This document shows positions 1-4,866 of a DNA stretch of 6,390 nt, piece by piece. The position numbers were made by a program, and so were the translations under genes. The notes beneath the pieces were generated by a model. It was not told where the DNA came from, made no database searches, and worked only from the letters and a program-made list of their open reading frames with translations. This stretch comes from Rickettsiales bacterium. GTDB taxonomy: Bacteria > Pseudomonadota > Alphaproteobacteria > Rs-D84. The DNA is taken from the NCBI GenBank assembly GCA_031259745.1, contig JAIRLB010000015.1:1-6390 (forward strand). The letters are read 5' to 3'. Positions within the stretch are counted from its first letter, which is position 1; each line of letters opens with the position of its first letter.

Positions 1-303
1 GTCCCTGATAACCTTGCGAACCCGTCGCACCCTTATCGCCTTGGTCGCCTTTCGGGCCGGTTGCACCCGTATCACCTTTATAACCCTGATAGCCCTGGTA
101 ACCCCGATTGCCTTGATCACCCTGATAGCCTTGGTGTCCCTGATAACCTTGCGAACCCGTCGCACCTTGATCGCCCTTATCACCTTTATAGCCCTGATAG
201 CCCTGGTAACCCCGATTGCCTTGATCACCCTGATAGCCTTGGTGTCCCTGATAACCTTGCGAACCCGTCGCACCCGTATCACCTTGGTCGCCTTTCGGGC
301 CGG
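1..303 (-). repeat. Tandem/higher-order DNA repeats coding for the collagen-like domain
   Basis: Bases 70-166 recur at 178-274 with a single mismatch (a83 against g191), an offset of 108 bases or 12 triplets. Bases 1-31 equal 136-166 and 244-274 exactly. Bases 1-60 match 244-303 with two mismatches, an offset of 243 bases or 27 triplets. All offsets are multiples of nine, so copies can be gained or lost without breaking either the frame or the Gly-X-Y register. The array probably continues beyond the left edge. Near-identity at the DNA level, including silent positions, points to recent duplication rather than selection on the protein alone. Confidence 0.93.
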
Positions 304-442
304 GCGTCAGCGATATCGCCCCCACAATATCATCAACATATTGTTTACTTGCAAGGGGCGCGGCTTGCGCTTTGTTCATACCAATCCCGACTGCCATCAT
401 AGCAATCATCGAAACAGCAAAAATACCAGTCGTTTTTGTCAT
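1..442 (-). CDS. Secreted collagen-like (Gly-X-Y) repeat protein, 3' end outside the window
   Basis: The reading frame starts at the ATG whose complement is at 440-442 and stays open to the left edge, giving 147 residues. Residues 1-27 form a signal peptide: MTKT, a hydrophobic core, then a probable cut after AQA. A short linker follows with the motif ASKQYVD (31-37). From G48 to G147 every third residue is glycine, an uninterrupted run of 33 Gly-X-Y triplets. The triplets are unusual: mostly GYQ, GHQ, GDQ, GNR, GYK, GDK, GAT and GSQ, with proline only in GPK. Bacterial collagen-like domains of this form make trimeric triple-helical rods on the cell surface, often as adhesins; that role is inferred here. 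The ribosome site is poor: the nearest GGA lies about 11 bases from the ATG, inside the last codon of the upstream micro-ORF. Translation may therefore be coupled to that ORF. A C-terminal head domain is expected to the left of the window but cannot be seen. Confidence 0.9.
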   Translation of the reverse strand, partial: MTKTTGIFAVSMIAMMAVGIGMNKAQAAPLASKQYVDDIVGAISLTPGPKGDQGDTGATGSQGYQGHQGYQGDQGNRGYQGYQGYKGDKGDQGATGSQGYQGHQGYQGDQGNRGYQGYQGYKGDTGATGPKGDQGDKGATGSQGYQG

Positions 443-451
443 AATTATATC

Positions 452-565
452 TTATCCATATATTTGACTGTCAAAATAAGCTTTGGAAGCGATTTCTGCG
501 CGCGCCGCATCGGCGAATCCCGTTATTGCCAAAACTATAAAAATTTTACTTGCCAAATTTTTCAT
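452..565 (-). CDS. 37-residue signal-peptide micro-ORF (small secreted peptide or paralogue remnant)
   Basis: ATG is the complement of 563-565 and TAA the complement of 452-454. A good Shine-Dalgarno, AGGAAAAG (complement of 571-578), lies five bases upstream, which supports real translation. The product has a basic start (MKNLASK), a hydrophobic core (IFIVLAITGFA) and a probable signal-peptidase site after ARA (residue 23). The predicted mature part is only 14 residues and contains ASKAYFD (26-32). The same motif sits at the mature N-terminus of both flanking proteins (ASQAYVD and ASKQYVD). The TAA is followed by three codons and then, in the same frame, by the ATG of the collagen-like gene. 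It could be a genuine small secreted peptide, a translational leader for the collagen gene, or the stump of a paralogue whose body was lost. I do not recognise a named family. Confidence 0.6.
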   Translation of the reverse strand: MKNLASKIFIVLAITGFADAARAEIASKAYFDSQIYG

Positions 566-626
566 TTTAACTTTTCCTATACATTAACACGAATTCTCTC
601 TGTAAGAATCTGATACGGATTGCCTA

Positions 627-1391
627 TTATGGGCCCGCTGGATATGCAACATCTTCCCAATAAATCTCGCCACTTCCATTCACTGACAGAACACAATGCG
701 AGTTTGAACTCGAACATGCAACACTCGGTTTTGGAATAGCATAAGCTACGACCGCCGGAACACTTGGATACTTATTTGAATCGCTGGCATCATTGACAAT
801 ATTGCTTGACTTATTACCAATCGTTTGCATGTCAGATATAGCAGTGGAATCCGCTTTGGTCGACACAGCAGAGCTTACATAATCTGCAACCGCTTTTACA
901 CTTGGATATTTATCATCGCTATTGGTATCATTATTCATACTTGTCGATTTGTTAGCCGTATTTTCTTTGTCCGATACACTATTCAAGATATTTACAATAT
1001 CGGTTGCCAATTGTGTCGCCGTCACAGTACCATCCCCAATCTTGGCTGCTGTTACGGCCTTGTCTGCAATTTTACCCGTCGCTACGGCAGAATCGTCAAT
1101 TAAATCTGTGGAAACCGTATTTTTTGAAGCCAAGGCGCCCAAGGCGCTAACACTGCCATTTACCGCACTTGATACATAGGCCGCAACTGCTTTTGCACTC
1201 GGATATAAGGCGTCGTTTAAGGTACTGCCGGACATATCATCGGATATTTTATTGGAAGCATCTTCTTTGGCGGTCAAACCTGCATCAACATACGCTTGAC
1301 TTGCGATTGTTTTTAGTGTGGCGGCAGCATTAGCATTGGCGCCCAGCAATACTGCCGCTGCAAATCCAAAAAATACTATTTTTTTATTCAT
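627..1391 (-). CDS. Secreted 254-aa protein with three tail-fibre-like 'YPSxKAVxxYV' repeats
   Basis: The start is supported by a strong Shine-Dalgarno (AAGGAAGGA, complement of 1396-1404) and by a signal peptide (MNKKIVFFGFAAAVLLGANANA, cut near residue 22). The motif ASQAYVD (30-36) begins the mature protein. Three related repeats follow at about 47-77, 147-176 and 193-222. Each runs from N-K-S/I through a D/N/S-rich stretch to YPS, then KAVAxYVSSAV; the last copy is degenerate (YPSVPAVVAYAI). Between the first two, residues 98-131 hold the V-T/A-x-x-K-I-x-D-x-x-V-T pattern common in phage tail-fibre repeats. The C-terminus has two cysteines (C226, C233) and ends WEDVAYPAGP, resembling the ending of the 359-aa neighbour. 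Two stop codons follow in tandem (TAA, TAG). It is probably an extracellular surface protein; the function is unknown and adhesion is only an inference. No convincing terminator separates it from the micro-ORF downstream, so the two may share a transcript. Confidence 0.85.
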   Translation of the reverse strand: MNKKIVFFGFAAAVLLGANANAAATLKTIASQAYVDAGLTAKEDASNKISDDMSGSTLNDALYPSAKAVAAYVSSAVNGSVSALGALASKNTVSTDLIDDSAVATGKIADKAVTAAKIGDGTVTATQLATDIVNILNSVSDKENTANKSTSMNNDTNSDDKYPSVKAVADYVSSAVSTKADSTAISDMQTIGNKSSNIVNDASDSNKYPSVPAVVAYAIPKPSVACSSSNSHCVLSVNGSGEIYWEDVAYPAGP

Positions 1392-1436
1392 TTTATCCTT
1401 CCTTTAATTACAATTAACCCTCATTCCTTTACAAAG

Positions 1437-1482
1437 ACTACCCCGTCCGCTTCACGTCCACCCCTCCACAAGAAGGGAACTT
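1437..1482. repeat. REP-like hairpin element candidate
   Basis: On the minus strand this reads as a TTCCCTTC...GGAGGGG hairpin followed by GTGGACG, GCGGACGGGG and TAGT. The stem pairs bases 1462-1467 with 1472-1477, six pairs including one G-U, around a four-base loop. No T-run follows on either side, so it is not a standard terminator. The arrangement, a C-rich/G-rich stem followed by GGGGTGG and then GACGGGGTxGT, resembles short dispersed intergenic repeats that I recall from many gut-bacterial genomes. Only one copy lies in this window, so its repetitive nature is inferred. Confidence 0.4.
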
Positions 1483-1495
1483 GGATTCTGCCACC

Positions 1496-1580
1496 TTATT
1501 ACTCTTTTTCCTGTTCCTCGTTCCTTATTTGCTCTTTGTTCTCTGGTCTTTTATTACTCTTTCCTTATCACTTATTCCTT
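1496..1580. repeat. Pyrimidine-rich tract with a 12-base direct repeat
   Basis: The plus strand is almost entirely T and C, so the transcript of the minus-strand genes is A/G-rich here. TTATTACTCTTT occurs at 1496-1507 and again at 1551-1562. Between and after the copies are loosely repeated TTCCT/TTCCTTAT words. All frames contain many stops, so this is non-coding. It lies just after the stop of the 359-aa gene. I recognise no named element in it. Confidence 0.6.
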
Positions 1581-1582
1581 AA

Positions 1583-2662
1583 TCATGGGTACACAATCGG
1601 CACCCATGTTTTGGCGCCATTATTGATGACCAGCGCATAGTCACTGCTATCATATGCCGGCACGACAATAGGCTGCACCGCCGTATCAGCCTTTTCAATG
1701 AATGTTTTGACATCCGTTGCCAATTTATCCTTTGTCACGCTTTCATTTTTAATTTCATTTGTGCCGACTTCGTTCAGATAAGCCAAACTGCCCAAACCAT
1801 CCCCACTTTTGTTGGTAACCGCAGCGGTAATAGCATTTACAACCGCCGCCACGGACGGATAATGGGTTGAACTGTTTTGATTGCCAACAGTAATGCTATC
1901 GACTTTGTTGCCGGCATTTTCCTTTTGCGCAATCTCGCTTGCCGCAACGCCTGAATCTGTCAAATTTCCGATTGAATCCAAGCCCGCCAAATTTCCCGCC
2001 GTCCCAGAACCGACTTTGTCGGCCTTGGCATCGAGATTAGCCCCGGAAACCGCAGCGGAAACCGCGGTATTTACAATATTTTCAACCTGTATGGTGGTGG
2101 AATAATCATCCAAGACCGCAGATACGACATTATCCTTGATTTCAATGTTATCGCCCGCTGTCAAAACGTCCTGCTTCTCTTTTAGCAAATCATCTGTCTC
2201 CTGGGATGAATATTGCTTTCCATCAGAATCCTGCAAAAGGTTAACCACGCGCTGCAATGAATCAATCTGGTCCTGCAAAACCACATTGGTGTTATTGTTG
2301 GTAACAGAGCTGCTTGCGCCGGGACTTTGAGACTTTATGGAGCCGCCGCCTTGGATAGTCTTGCCCCCCGACAGATAAGAGCCCGCGGAAAGCCTGGGGA
2401 CAGACCCGGTGCGCACAGAACCCGTCGAAGCGGTCGCAGCAACTGCCTTGGTCGCGGAACCGGTTGTCGCGCGAACCGAGGCCGCGCGCATAGAATTAAT
2501 CGCGGCCGATCCCGACCGCGCCGCCGCGGCATTCGACGCGCTGTCGTATGCGCCGGCGCCGCCCAGCGCCCGAACCGAGGACGCGCCATAGGCAGATGAA
2601 AAAACCGCGGCGCATAACACGCAAACCATTGCCAATCCTGATATTTTTATAATGTTTTTCAT
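1583..2662 (-). CDS. Secreted 359-aa protein: low-complexity stalk, coiled coil and tail-fibre-like modules
   Basis: The start has a strong Shine-Dalgarno (AGGAAGGGG, complement of 2665-2673) and a signal peptide (residues 1-26, cut after AYG). Residues 27-120 are Ala/Ser/Gly/Arg-rich and repetitive (SVRA, SVRT, SGS words) and are coded by markedly GC-rich DNA. A predicted coiled coil follows at about 127-147 (LQDQIDSLQRVVNLLQ). Residues 150-240 contain segments typical of phage and prophage tail fibres: KEKQDVLTAGDNIEI (161-175), then KADKVGSG (213-220) and NLAGLDSIGNLTDSG (224-238). HYPSVAAVVNAITAAV (268-283) is a fourth copy of the repeat seen in the 254-aa neighbour, and NEIKNESVTKDKLATDV (302-318) matches that protein's V-T-x-x-x-L-A-T-D segment. 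The protein ends TWVPIVYP. The pattern suggests a trimeric fibrous surface protein. There is no phage structural gene nearby, so it looks like a domesticated or convergent fibre. The function is unknown. Confidence 0.85.
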   Translation of the reverse strand: MKNIIKISGLAMVCVLCAAVFSSAYGASSVRALGGAGAYDSASNAAAARSGSAAINSMRAASVRATTGSATKAVAATASTGSVRTGSVPRLSAGSYLSGGKTIQGGGSIKSQSPGASSSVTNNNTNVVLQDQIDSLQRVVNLLQDSDGKQYSSQETDDLLKEKQDVLTAGDNIEIKDNVVSAVLDDYSTTIQVENIVNTAVSAAVSGANLDAKADKVGSGTAGNLAGLDSIGNLTDSGVAASEIAQKENAGNKVDSITVGNQNSSTHYPSVAAVVNAITAAVTNKSGDGLGSLAYLNEVGTNEIKNESVTKDKLATDVKTFIEKADTAVQPIVVPAYDSSDYALVINNGAKTWVPIVYP

Positions 2663-2680
2663 CGCCCCTTCCTGCCTGTA

Positions 2681-2710
2681 ATTTTATCGCATTTCTTCAA
2701 ACTATGTCAA
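2681..2710 (-). promoter_or_regulatory. Sigma-70-type promoter for the 359-aa secreted-protein gene
   Basis: On the minus strand a perfect -35 box TTGACA (complement of 2705-2710) is followed after 18 bases by TAAAAT (complement of 2681-2686), five of six matches to the -10 consensus. Transcription would start near 2674, leaving a leader of about 12 bases that just holds the Shine-Dalgarno. The gene can thus be expressed separately from the beta-barrel gene upstream. Confidence 0.65.
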
Positions 2711-2722
2711 TAGGCTTTTTTC

Positions 2723-3430
2723 TCAGAATTCATACCTTAGGCCAACCGAGAAAGAATTTTCCAAAACCAGGTCGATCTTTGTTTCGAAATAATGCGGATT
2801 CATTGCATTGTCTGTAAAATAACGCGTATGTTTTGACCCGTTCCAGCCGGCAATTCGATAACGCAAATCCAAAACGAAGTTGTCATCCAACTCGCGCGCA
2901 TAACCAAGCATCAGGCCGGCCATTGGGGAAAACGCCGCCTTGGTCCGGTTGCCGGACAGGAAAATATCCGAATTCCACGTGGTCAAAGGCATGGCGGCGC
3001 CAGCCCCGGCGCCCAGATACAAGCCGTTTGTGAAGTCATAATAAGCATTCAGCAACGCGTACGGAGTAGAGAAATTAAATTCAAAACCTTGGCCGCTGTC
3101 CGTAAACTGGCCGGTATATCCGACTTCTAATTCGGCGCGCCAGAAATGACTGAATTTTTTACCCGCGGAAACGCCGCCCCCGAATACCGGTTCGAATGAA
3201 TAATCATCATGACCATCGCGACCGACATCATCCGAATAATAAATATTTTTCCAATTTAACAAATTCAACTGCGCGCGAACGGATGCGTACCAGCCGCTTT
3301 TTTCTTTGTTAGTATAATCATAAGTCACTTTATAGCCCTGCGCGCCTGCGCGCCTTATGTAGCTTGGCGCCGCATCGGCAGCCGAAATCGTCAATCCAAT
3401 CAGCAAAAGCGCCGAAGTTATCTTATTCAT
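2723..3430 (-). CDS. Outer-membrane beta-barrel protein (OmpA/opacity-like porin superfamily)
   Basis: I chose the ATG at 3430 because GGAGA lies seven bases upstream and the resulting N-terminus (MNKITSALLLIGLTISAADA) is a clean signal peptide; the upstream in-frame ATG at 3457 would spoil it and falls inside the predicted -10 region. The mature protein of about 215 residues alternates hydrophobic and polar residues with many aromatic and glycine positions: GWYASVRAQLNLL (46-58), AELEVGYTGQF (99-109), LLNAYYDFTNGLYLGAGAG (126-144), AGLMLGYARELDDNFVLDLR (171-190). It ends in FSVGLRYEF, with the C-terminal phenylalanine and alternating pattern of a beta-signal recognised by the BAM complex. 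The size suits an eight-stranded barrel. It has no OmpA peptidoglycan-binding domain. The precise role (adhesion, transport or structural) is not visible. Another member of the superfamily is possible. Confidence 0.85.
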   Translation of the reverse strand: MNKITSALLLIGLTISAADAAPSYIRRAGAQGYKVTYDYTNKEKSGWYASVRAQLNLLNWKNIYYSDDVGRDGHDDYSFEPVFGGGVSAGKKFSHFWRAELEVGYTGQFTDSGQGFEFNFSTPYALLNAYYDFTNGLYLGAGAGAAMPLTTWNSDIFLSGNRTKAAFSPMAGLMLGYARELDDNFVLDLRYRIAGWNGSKHTRYFTDNAMNPHYFETKIDLVLENSFSVGLRYEF

Positions 3431-3457
3431 GATACATTCTCCGTCTGTTTTAAACAT

Positions 3458-3487
3458 AGTATATCATAAAGCAATCTTCTTTACCAA
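3458..3487 (-). promoter_or_regulatory. Promoter of the outer-membrane beta-barrel gene
   Basis: On the minus strand TTGGTA (complement of 3482-3487) and TATACT (complement of 3458-3463) are 18 bases apart, matching four and five of six consensus bases. Transcription would start near 3451, about 20 bases before the ATG, which fits the Shine-Dalgarno at 3438-3442. Confidence 0.6.
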
Positions 3488-3498
3488 AATAAATTATG

Positions 3499-3526
3499 TT
3501 GACTTTCATAAATCTGTATGGATAGT
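3499..3526 (+). promoter_or_regulatory. Promoter of the pal gene
   Basis: TTGACT (3499-3504), five of six to the -35 consensus, is followed after 16 bases by GATAGT (3521-3526), four of six to the -10 box. The predicted start near 3533 leaves a leader of about 19 bases that includes AAGGAG. It is back to back with the promoter of the divergent beta-barrel gene, their -35 boxes only 11 bases apart, so one regulator could act on both. Confidence 0.55.
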
Positions 3527-3551
3527 AATTAAGAGTAAAAAAGGAGATATA

Positions 3552-3956
3552 ATGAAAAAATATTGTTTAATTGGCGTTTTGGCGCTCTCAGCTTGCTCTG
3601 GCGGGCGCGAACCGGCGGAAATGAACGGACCGCAGGCATTTTTTGCTTTTGATTCCGCGGAAATTTCCGAACAAGCAAAAAACAACCTGCTGGATCAGTC
3701 TTTGGTTATGAAGAATCACGATGATGTGAAAATTATCATAGAGGGTCACTGCGACGAACGCGGTTCCACGGAATACAATCTGGCTTTGGGCGCACTGCGC
3801 GCTGGCAACGCGGCGCATGTCATGATCAAAGACGGCGTCAAATCCGACAGAATCAAGGCCATTTCTTATGGCAAGGAAAAACCGCAGGTTCTGGGCACGG
3901 GCGAAAAAGTCTGGGCGCAAAACCGAAACGCGACCATACGCGTAGCAAAGGAATAA
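3552..3956 (+). CDS. pal: Peptidoglycan-associated lipoprotein Pal
   Basis: Pal is an outer-membrane lipoprotein that binds peptidoglycan and works with Tol proteins to hold the envelope together, especially during division. The start is fixed by a near-ideal AAGGAG at 3541-3546 and by the lipoprotein signal: MKKY, a hydrophobic core, and lipobox L-S-A-C with the lipidated cysteine at C15. Serine at +2 suits outer-membrane sorting. The OmpA-like domain covers about 28-134: FAFDSAEIS (31-39), EGHCDERGSTEYNLALGALR (64-83), SYGKEKPQVLG (105-115) and NRNATI (124-129). The two residues that grip diaminopimelate in this family are present as D68 and R83, 15 apart as expected. At 134 residues it is short for Pal (usually about 160-175), because the linker between lipid anchor and domain is very short. 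The usual NRR near the end is NRN. It stands alone, without tolB or the other tol genes beside it, and has its own promoter and terminator. Confidence 0.93.
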   Translation: MKKYCLIGVLALSACSGGREPAEMNGPQAFFAFDSAEISEQAKNNLLDQSLVMKNHDDVKIIIEGHCDERGSTEYNLALGALRAGNAAHVMIKDGVKSDRIKAISYGKEKPQVLGTGEKVWAQNRNATIRVAKE

Positions 3957-3988
3957 GAATCCACGAGCATAAGTCGTTAATAAACACA

Positions 3989-4027
3989 GGGGCGCGGTTT
4001 CCGTGCCCCAACTTGTTCCTTTTTCCC
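3989..4027 (+). terminator. Rho-independent-type terminator after pal
   Basis: GGGGCGCGG (3989-3997) pairs with CCGTGCCCC (4001-4009) to give a nine-pair stem with one G-U around a TTT loop. A T-rich but interrupted tail (to about 4027) follows. It begins 33 bases after the pal stop and separates pal from ftsE. Confidence 0.75.
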
Positions 4028-4039
4028 TATTCCTTTCTC

Positions 4040-4068
4040 TTGACCGTTTCGACTTTTTTTACTACTCT
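4040..4068 (+). promoter_or_regulatory. Candidate promoter of the ftsE operon
   Basis: TTGACC (4040-4045) matches five of six -35 bases. Exactly 17 bases on is TACTCT (4063-4068), a weak -10 with three of six. The predicted transcription start is at about 4074-4076, at the ATG itself. It is the only plausible promoter between the pal terminator and ftsE. Confidence 0.4.
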
Positions 4069-4074
4069 TGAATC

Positions 4075-4866
4075 ATGGAAAACAACACCGCGATTTCTTT
4101 CGCAAATGTCGCAGCGCAGTACGACCGCGGGCGCGAGGTTTTGTCCGATGTATCGTTCAACATCGGCAGCGGCGCGTTTTATTTTCTGTCCGGGGCGTCG
4201 GGCGCCGGCAAGACAACCCTGCTGCGGCTGATCTATCAACTGCACAAGCAAAGCCGGGGTCAAATAAAACTTTTTGGGAAATCCACGACCGGCCTGACGC
4301 GCGACGAAATAACGAAACTGCGCCGCAAGATGGCCATCGTTTTCCAGGAATATTCTCTGCTGTCCCACTTGTCGGTGTTCGACAATGTCGCCCTGCCCCT
4401 GCGCGTGCGCGGCGTGCCAGAGGCCAAGATAAAAAAACTGGCGACCAAGTTTCTGGAATGGGTGGGCCTGGGAAAATATGCGGACGCCGATCCGCGTTCA
4501 TTATCCGGCGGCCAGCAGCAGCGCGTGTCCGTGGCACGCGCCATTATCGTCCAGCCCGAAATCCTGCTGGCTGACGAGCCGACCGGAAATCTGGACGATG
4601 AAAACGCATCGCGCCTGATAGAGCTGTTCATCCAGATGAACAAAAGTTTCGGAACAACGATTATCTTGGCAACCCACAGCCAAAAGCTGATGGACACATA
4701 CAAATTCCCCGTGATACACGTGGAAAATCACAGGGTCGGATTTATCGGCAAAGAACAGGCGGCCCGGCCCGCGGCCGATGCGAAAAAAGTCTGGAAAGGC
4801 CCGAAGCCGCAAAACTATTTTTCAGAACTGTCCAGGCAATTCGACGAGATAGGAAACGCAGAATGA
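4075..4866 (+). CDS. ftsE: Cell-division ABC transporter ATP-binding protein FtsE
   Basis: FtsE is the cytoplasmic ATPase of the FtsEX complex, which couples ATP hydrolysis at the division site to control of cell-wall hydrolases and helps divisome assembly. Every ABC ATPase element is present: Walker A GASGAGKTT (40-48), Q-loop glutamine Q91 in VFQEYSLL, signature LSGGQQQR (143-150), Walker B ILLADEP (163-169) with catalytic E168, D-loop GNLD (171-174) and switch histidine H201. At 263 residues it exceeds the roughly 220 typical of FtsE. The extra part is a polar, charged tail from about residue 223 on. The ftsX start overlaps its stop (ATGA). No Shine-Dalgarno is seen before ATG 4075, and the N-terminus fits the family's usual start, so no better start is apparent. 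ABC ATPases of the LolD/MacB type look similar; the FtsX neighbour settles the call. Confidence 0.93.
   Translation: MENNTAISFANVAAQYDRGREVLSDVSFNIGSGAFYFLSGASGAGKTTLLRLIYQLHKQSRGQIKLFGKSTTGLTRDEITKLRRKMAIVFQEYSLLSHLSVFDNVALPLRVRGVPEAKIKKLATKFLEWVGLGKYADADPRSLSGGQQQRVSVARAIIVQPEILLADEPTGNLDDENASRLIELFIQMNKSFGTTIILATHSQKLMDTYKFPVIHVENHRVGFIGKEQAARPAADAKKVWKGPKPQNYFSELSRQFDEIGNAE

Larger units (their letters stand above)
1392..1582. other. Intergenic region between the 254-aa and 359-aa secreted-protein genes
   Basis: This 191-base gap carries no open frame of note. It holds, from right to left in transcription order, a purine-rich stretch of the minus strand (complement of 1496-1580), a hairpin-bearing element (1437-1482) and the ribosome site of the 254-aa gene. 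I found no convincing sigma-70 promoter for that gene, so it may be read through from the 359-aa gene or use another promoter type. Confidence 0.5.

Noticed and set aside
1..303. CRISPR-like or satellite array
   Set aside because: Repeat and spacer are not distinct, the offsets are multiples of nine, and the whole stretch is open as Gly-X-Y on the minus strand, so it is a protein-coding repeat.
590..612. Possible hairpin (ATTCT/AGAAT) as a terminator after the 254-aa gene
   Set aside because: The stem is only five weak pairs and no T-run follows on the minus strand, so it does not support a terminator.
14..613. Long plus-strand frame rich in LIALVTLIAL-type repeats, and an overlapping one at 61-402
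   Set aside because: It is the antisense reading of the collagen-like repeats and the micro-ORF. The minus strand has a signal peptide, a start and perfect Gly-X-Y spacing; the plus-strand repeats simply mirror it.
1392..1440. Promoter for the 254-aa gene (TTGTAA near 1432 on the minus strand)
   Set aside because: No acceptable -10 box lies 16-18 bases downstream, so I did not annotate it.
2327..2599. Arg-rich open frames on both strands inside the 359-aa gene
   Set aside because: They arise from the GC-rich Ala/Ser/Arg-coding segment, have no ribosome sites and resemble no protein family.
3431..3457. Nine-residue longer start of the outer-membrane protein (ATG 3457)
   Set aside because: It would put charged residues before the signal peptide and start transcription too late, whereas ATG 3430 has a Shine-Dalgarno and a clean signal peptide.
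3429..3551. Upstream in-frame start of pal at 3429
   Set aside because: The extension crosses the predicted promoter and destroys the lipoprotein signal peptide; ATG 3552 follows AAGGAG directly.
4068..4574. Alternative frames across ftsE on both strands
   Set aside because: They show shadow composition only, whereas the chosen frame contains all the ABC ATPase motifs.
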